Origin: Companilactobacillus nuruki
GTDB lineage: Bacteria > Bacillota > Bacilli > Lactobacillales > Lactobacillaceae
Direction of reading: 5' to 3'
DNA length: 42,217 nucleotides
Assembly: GCF_002872255.1 (NCBI RefSeq)
Contig: NZ_NIPR01000031.1
Location: forward strand, 1-42,217
The notes under the pieces were generated by a model that was given only the letters and a program-made list of their open reading frames with translations, made no database searches and had not been told where the DNA came from. The translations under genes were made by a program, and so were the position numbers. Shown piece after piece: positions 37,770-42,217 of the stretch (its first letter is position 1; each line of letters starts with the position of its first letter).

Positions 37770-37876
37770 GTCTCATTATGATAATTCATAAGGCTATAAA
37801 GTACTTTATTATTGCTTTGAATTTTTAAAAATCTATTTTTTTTAATAGTAAATTTAAGCTAAATATTATGAATCAG

Positions 37877-37911
37877 AAAGTCCACAAGAAAATGTCTTGT
37901 GGACTTTTTTG
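37877..37911 (+). terminator. Orphan terminator hairpin
   Basis: AGTCCACAAGA (37879-37889) pairs perfectly with TCTTGTGGACT (37895-37905), with a 5-nt loop and T-run on the plus strand. No gene lies in the ~110 bp between the small RNA and this hairpin, so it is either a backup terminator for the RNA or the remnant of a lost gene. Confidence 0.75.
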
Positions 37912-38475
37912 TTTATAAAACAGATATTTAAAGATTAAAATTTTCAAAAATCACAACATCTTTCGCTGAAACAATAAAAAATTAGAATTAAATATATCTA
38001 ATTATCTACCATTGTAAATAGACTAAATAATTTAATTTAAAAAATTAAATTATTTAATAAAATCACTCTATAAAATGGGCAAAGATTCATTTGCTGATGA
38101 AATATCAATATAACTAACGTCCTTAAAATAGAAAAACCCAAAATTATTTATAATAAATCAAAAATATAATTCTACATTTAATTAGAAAAAAATTAGAAAA
38201 TACATAGTTGCCAAATTGCCAAGAGCTTTAAATAGATAAACTATTTAAAATGATGATACTATGATTGTAGTTAAGAATACCTATTTTAAAGGGACTATGC
38301 CACTTTATTTGAAAAAGGAAAATTGTATCACTAGATAACTTTTCTTTTTATTAAAGAAGATTTATTTCTAATAAAAATCATATTTAATCTAATTTTTTAA
38401 AAATTGATTGTAGGGAAACTATCTAAGCTAATATATTGACTTTATCCAATATATATATCACTAAGAATTGAATAT

Positions 38476-38503
38476 TTGTCTGCTTTTAATCTAACGATAA
38501 AAT
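38476..38503 (+). promoter_or_regulatory. Tentative promoter of the surface-protein gene
   Basis: TTGTCT (38476-38481) and TAAAAT (38498-38503), 16 nt apart, are the best pair I see upstream of the gene. AT-richness makes chance matches likely. The leader would be about 170 nt. Confidence 0.3.
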
Positions 38504-38682
38504 CTGAATCAAATTTAAGGAAAAACAAAGATGAAATATTAATAGCTAGGTCAATATTTAATGGCATTCTGGTTAAAAATCAAAAGGGCTTGCTAATACA
38601 TAAAGCAATTTTTGAATCAAGGGCTTAAGGTATCGGTTTTCAATCGGTTATTTTTGAGAGATTAAAAAGGGGGGAGAGAACT

Positions 38683-41600
38683 TTGAAACTAAGAAAAGTA
38701 TTATTTTTAATACCTATACTCGTATTTCTTTTTAGTTTTCCTACCAATGTAGTGAAAGCGAGTGTTAATAAAGAGAATGACACTGCAATTGAAGAAAAGA
38801 GCAATGCAAACAAGATAGTTAACGATAATGTTGTTAAATCATTCTCTAGTACGGGGCTTGCTGATGCATCTTCGCTATACTCGGAACCTGAGATATCTTC
38901 AGAAGATACGGTACATGTTAAGACTGCGGATGAATTTATAGATGCAATTTATAATAATGATGACGGCAGTGTAACATTTAATAATCGAGGTGGAGCACAA
39001 ACCGTATCGCATATCCATAAGATAGTTTTAGATAATAATATAAATTTACATGATTCGAAAAAATATAGCAGCATTGTAAATGAAAGTGCTAATTATTACT
39101 ATCTTTCTGTAAATCATGGAACCTTAGTTATCGATGGTGCTGGATATAACTTAGATATGAGAAGAACCGATATTGCGCTAGTTTCAGGGATGAAGAATCA
39201 GAACTGGACCTTTGAAAATATTGTAATTGAAGGTTCTTCATATTATGGTCCTGTAAGTGTGAATTCTTCAGATACGACTCTAAATTATAGCAATATGACT
39301 TATTATGGTTCTCAATTAATATGGAGTTCAGGAGTTCAAAATTCCAAAGTTAATATATATGGCAATTGTAACGTACACTCTTTGTATCAATATCAATCAT
39401 ATCCAGCATCTAATCCCGATGGTCAGACTGTTTTGTGTGATAGCAGTGGAAATCAACAAAATATGCAGACAGGTGATTTGGAATTTCATGCGGGATCAAA
39501 GTATTATGGTGAAACCTACAATGGTACTTGTTTGGAGCTTTACGGTGGAGTAACAATGGATGAAAATTCTAGTGTTGAGTTACATCCCCATGGTACTAGT
39601 GCTGAGAATTCACCGGATTCTGGCTCAGGGTATGGACTGTATTTTTTAAATAATGGTTACTATAAGCCATCATTGAACTTTTTGGATAATACTACGATGG
39701 ATATTTATTGTGATAATGGGAATTTAACGGGCCCACCTAAACCAGGAAGTGTTGCAACCAAAGATATGGTTCCGAATAATCCAAACGAGATCTCCCCAGC
39801 TATTTATGCAAATGGGAAACCAACATTATCAATGAATAGTAAAAAAAGTAGTCTTAATATAATTGAATCTGGAGCTATTCATAGTAATCGTCCAGTAGCA
39901 ACTTTCCAAGGAATTACTGCTAATATATCTAATTCTTCTACATTTTCCGTAAGCGTCAAAAATCCTGGAACATATAATCCAGGAAGTGGTGTTGTTTATA
40001 TTGGTAATAACAGTAACGTCAATATTGGTGAAAACGGTGGCTTTGAAGTGCAATCGGATGCCTTAGTGGGCGGATATCTTATGTTTATACCACAAGCAAG
40101 TTTTAATGTAACAAGACCACGAAGTTTTTTATTAGACAATGGTGGTGGTACGAAGAATCGAATATTATACATGAATGATAGTCAGTATATTAATGCTCAA
40201 GATATAATCGCTTCAGCAAATGGTTATTCTTATAATGGTGATACTCAGATAGCTTTTGATAATATTCCTTTGCATAAAATGTTTCTTGCTAACACTGGTG
40301 GTAGTTATTTCTCTTATCAAAAGATCAGAACATTTGGTAGATATAAGGATCTGTATAATATAAATCAACAATTATTAAGTGCGACAGATAGCTCCAAAAA
40401 TTACACTAGGGAATTTAATAGGCTTCAATTTACTAAATCTCCCAATCCAACAATTTCTATGACTAAGAGATACACTGACAAGAATGATCCTAAATTGACT
40501 GGTAATATTAAGGATGATGATGGAAATGTTCTTGCTGGTGCTTATATCAGAATATATTTGGATGATGACAAGAACAATAGTGATAAATATATATCACCAA
40601 CGGCGTCTGCTACACTTTCAGATGACGATGTTGCTAATATAATTAATTCTAAAACTATTTTAACTAGTGCATCGAAAAGTGACATCCCAGCTACTGGAAC
40701 GGGAGCAGGGACGAGTTTTGCAAAGAATACAATAAAAACTAGCGATTTTACCAGTGCGGCTAGTGGTTCTAGTGAATATAATCAATTTGATAAATATTTA
40801 AATGCCAATGGTTCTTTAAGTACTGCATTTAATGGTATATCAACTGTTTCTGAAAGTTATCCATATATAGCAATAACTGATGCTAACGGTAATTTTAGTT
40901 TCAATGTTCCAGATTCGGTTTGGGATAGGATAGGGTCTGAGTATAAGATTTTGGATGTTGTTGCTTCATACAATGGCGGTGACAGTGCAGTTAAGCAAGT
41001 AATGCTAAATAATAGACCGGATCTAAGTATTAGTAACGGTATGCAAAATTTAACTTATGCAAATTCTAATGTAGATGAGAATAATTTGAAATATGTTTAT
41101 CAGGGTTCAGCTTTGAAAGATGGAGACATTTTACAGTTTAATAATAATCTTGATAATAACTCATCTAGTGTACCTATAAGTGGCTTTACTTATATTCAAC
41201 CAGTGCCTAGTTCAATGGATACCAGTACATTACAAATATCTTATGATGGTGGCAAGACCTTCAGTTCGCTTACATCTGACAAATATAAAGTGACGGATAC
41301 TAATTATCTCGATACAAGTGGAGGTAGTACTGTAGGTTATAAAAATATATGCTTGAATGGGATTTCCTTGAATACAAGTTCGAATATGAATCTGTCTATA
41401 AAAGGTACTCTACGAAACAAAGATGGCACATTCAGTAACGATAAAGTAAGCTTTTTACCATATATCTTGGATGGTAATTTGGATTCGAGTAGCGATAATT
41501 ATTATTCATACTCTCCAGCTAAGGGAAAAGTTGATACAATATCATACGCATCAGGTGATGACTTTAACTTTATTCCTAAGGATATAACTTTTGGCAATAT

Positions 41601-41958
41601 TCCATCTTACAAGGAAGGGTGGATATCTGGTAAAAGTATTGATCCAGATAATCTAGGCCTTCAAGTCGAAGATAATCGAAGAGAAAAAACCAATTTGAAG
41701 ATTTTTGTTAGCCAAGAGAATAATCATTTTACTAATGTTGATAATCCTGGTTATGGATTTGAAAATGATCTGATGTTTAAGGATGGCAATACAATGCATA
41801 ATTTGAATCAAGGTCCATATCAAATTATTGATAGTAGTAATCCTCAAAATATTTATTGGAATAACAATCGCAAGATTATGATGGATATGAATTTAAAAGG
41901 TCAACCTAAAGGAAGATACACGACTGGGTTGACGTGGAGCATGACAGATAGTCTATAA
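38683..41958 (+). CDS. Large secreted surface protein with beta-helix-like and WxL-like regions
   Basis: A 1091-residue secreted protein. The signal peptide ends near VVKA-S (residue 27). From about 80 to 480 the sequence has the many short beta-strand/turn, Asn/Gly/Ser-rich pattern of a pectin-lyase-like right-handed beta-helix, as in adhesins ('TLVIDGAGYNLDMRRTD' at the start). A middle stretch 'PKLTGNIKDDDGNVLAGAYI' (about 605-625) suggests an Ig-like/carboxypeptidase-regulatory-type fold. The C-terminal ~140 residues look like a WxL domain: 'LGLQVEDNRREKTNLKIFVS' and a final RYTTGLTWSMTDSL, similar to the usual '...YTGTLTWTLSDA' ending. There is no LPXTG, so wall binding would be non-covalent. 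Start is TTG with GGGGGGAGAG 5 nt upstream. It ends at a strong terminator. Adhesion is inferred; no enzyme residues are identified. Confidence 0.82.
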   Translation: MKLRKVLFLIPILVFLFSFPTNVVKASVNKENDTAIEEKSNANKIVNDNVVKSFSSTGLADASSLYSEPEISSEDTVHVKTADEFIDAIYNNDDGSVTFNNRGGAQTVSHIHKIVLDNNINLHDSKKYSSIVNESANYYYLSVNHGTLVIDGAGYNLDMRRTDIALVSGMKNQNWTFENIVIEGSSYYGPVSVNSSDTTLNYSNMTYYGSQLIWSSGVQNSKVNIYGNCNVHSLYQYQSYPASNPDGQTVLCDSSGNQQNMQTGDLEFHAGSKYYGETYNGTCLELYGGVTMDENSSVELHPHGTSAENSPDSGSGYGLYFLNNGYYKPSLNFLDNTTMDIYCDNGNLTGPPKPGSVATKDMVPNNPNEISPAIYANGKPTLSMNSKKSSLNIIESGAIHSNRPVATFQGITANISNSSTFSVSVKNPGTYNPGSGVVYIGNNSNVNIGENGGFEVQSDALVGGYLMFIPQASFNVTRPRSFLLDNGGGTKNRILYMNDSQYINAQDIIASANGYSYNGDTQIAFDNIPLHKMFLANTGGSYFSYQKIRTFGRYKDLYNINQQLLSATDSSKNYTREFNRLQFTKSPNPTISMTKRYTDKNDPKLTGNIKDDDGNVLAGAYIRIYLDDDKNNSDKYISPTASATLSDDDVANIINSKTILTSASKSDIPATGTGAGTSFAKNTIKTSDFTSAASGSSEYNQFDKYLNANGSLSTAFNGISTVSESYPYIAITDANGNFSFNVPDSVWDRIGSEYKILDVVASYNGGDSAVKQVMLNNRPDLSISNGMQNLTYANSNVDENNLKYVYQGSALKDGDILQFNNNLDNNSSSVPISGFTYIQPVPSSMDTSTLQISYDGGKTFSSLTSDKYKVTDTNYLDTSGGSTVGYKNICLNGISLNTSSNMNLSIKGTLRNKDGTFSNDKVSFLPYILDGNLDSSSDNYYSYSPAKGKVDTISYASGDDFNFIPKDITFGNIPSYKEGWISGKSIDPDNLGLQVEDNRREKTNLKIFVSQENNHFTNVDNPGYGFENDLMFKDGNTMHNLNQGPYQIIDSSNPQNIYWNNNRKIMMDMNLKGQPKGRYTTGLTWSMTDSL

Positions 41959-41960
41959 AA

Positions 41961-42000
41961 AACACCCTTAGTTTTATACCAAGACTAAGGGTGTTTTTTT
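41961..42000 (+). terminator. Terminator after the surface-protein gene
   Basis: AACACCCTTAGT (41961-41972) pairs perfectly with ACTAAGGGTGTT (41984-41995), with an 11-nt loop and a long T-run. Confidence 0.92.
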
Positions 42001-42024
42001 TCGATTTTTATTTAATGACGAAGA

Positions 42025-42139
42025 TGCTTATCTACATCCCCAGCTAATAATTCGTAAGCACCTAATAACCGACCGTCTATGATTTAGGCGGAATTCGAAT
42101 TATGATTATCTCATCAAACATATTGGTGAGGTATTTTTT
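42025..42139 (+). promoter_or_regulatory. Structured leader with terminator/RBS hairpin before the gene at 42141
   Basis: Several complementary segments could form alternative stems: TGCTTA (42025-42030) with TAAGCA (42055-42060); ATAATTCG (42047-42054) with CGAATTAT (42096-42103) enclosing CCTAA/TTAGG (42061-42065 with 42084-42088). The first and second stems are adjacent and compete for nearby bases. Then CTCATCAA (42110-42117) pairs with TTGGTGAG (42123-42130), followed by a TATTTTTTT run that ends at the ATG. The RBS (GGTGAGG) is in the 3' arm. The hairpin could therefore stop transcription, or hide the RBS, or both. I do not recognise a riboswitch class. Confidence 0.5.
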
Positions 42140-42140
42140 T

Positions 42141-42217
42141 ATGGAAAATCAACCTGAAATCGTGAAGGTCAATGTCCCTAAGGCTTTAAGCGAAGCTAAG
42201 CCATCAGTTACCAAGAG
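42141..42217 (+). CDS. Unidentified protein, N-terminus only (partial)
   Basis: An open frame from ATG 42141 to the window end, 25 codons: MENQPEIVKVNVPKALSEAK then PSVTK. The RBS GGTGAGG lies 10 nt upstream. The fragment is polar and has no signal peptide. Too short to recognise a family; it lies just after a structured leader with a terminator-like hairpin, so its expression is probably conditional. Confidence 0.6.
   Translation, partial: MENQPEIVKVNVPKALSEAKPSVTK

Larger units (their letters stand above)
37773..38682. other. AT-rich gene-free region before the surface-protein gene
   Basis: About 900 bp with no credible ORF, RBS-start pair or known motif. It contains a terminator (37877-37911), two perfect AT-only hairpins (arms 38024-38038/38042-38056, 15 bp; and 38227-38235/38241-38249, 9 bp), and near its end a direct repeat ATCGGTT (twice, about 38631-38650). 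The composition differs from the rest of the window. It may be the long upstream region of the surface-protein gene or decayed DNA. Confidence 0.6.

Noticed and set aside
42012-42083. Minus-strand reading frame resembling a protein C-terminus (ends DVDKHLRH)
   Set aside because: Only about 23 codons between two stops, no RBS or start, and chance is a sufficient explanation; a decayed gene end cannot be excluded.

Overview
This 42.2 kb window is the replication-origin region of a low-GC Gram-positive chromosome, most likely a member of the Lactobacillaceae. The reasons are the gene order rpsR-ssb-rpsF-gyrA-gyrB-recF-yaaA-dnaN-dnaA / oriC / rpmH-rnpA-yidC-mnmE-mnmG, the gdpP-rplI-dnaB-purA block, the AT-rich composition, the LytR-CpsA-Psr and class A PBP wall proteins, and a large secreted protein with a WxL-like C-terminus. 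The genus cannot be fixed from this sequence alone.

Layout. Bases 1-221 are the 5' end of a 16S rRNA gene read on the minus strand, with two tandem promoters (375-403 and 488-516). From 661 to 27428 nearly every gene is on the minus strand: ABC-F ATPase, LCP wall ligase, PBP1A with a bitopic (possibly MapZ-like) partner, a Rrf2 regulator with an NmrA/QorB-like oxidoreductase, purA-dnaB-rplI-gdpP, rpsR-ssb-rpsF, gyrA-gyrB-recF-yaaA, dnaN and dnaA. The two exceptions are an amino-acid permease (3698) and a small membrane-anchored protein (9341), both on the plus strand. From 27941 onward every called gene is on the plus strand: rpmH, rnpA, yidC, mnmE, mnmG, a solute-binding lipoprotein, a UvrA paralogue, a Gfo/Idh/MocA oxidoreductase, a ~1.2 kb gene-free stretch, the 1091-residue surface protein, and the first 25 codons of a further gene. 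Replication therefore diverges from about 27.4-27.9 kb and genes are mostly co-directional with the forks.

The origin looks bipartite. At least seven DnaA boxes lie between dnaA and rpmH. Two more lie between dnaA and dnaN, next to five TAG repeats (DnaA-trio) and an AT-rich tract. An exact parS site (18220-18235) sits between rpsF and ssb, and a degenerate parS-like palindrome lies at 37548-37563.

The less ordinary content is mostly RNA and intergenic DNA: (i) a GC-rich, promoter- and terminator-bounded ~100-nt RNA candidate at 37670-37769 that I could not assign to a family; (ii) a structured leader with a terminator/RBS hairpin before the truncated gene at 42141; (iii) a consensus promoter followed by a terminator inside the mnmE leader; (iv) an rpsF leader that can sequester its own ribosome-binding site; (v) a dispersed hairpin repeat found in two convergent junctions (5193-5278 and 10333-10450); (vi) duplicated rRNA promoter modules separated by two perfect hairpins. 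I found no insertion sequence, prophage or CRISPR array. No clearly new protein system is visible. The best candidates for undescribed biology are the unassigned RNA elements and the three uncharacterised envelope proteins.
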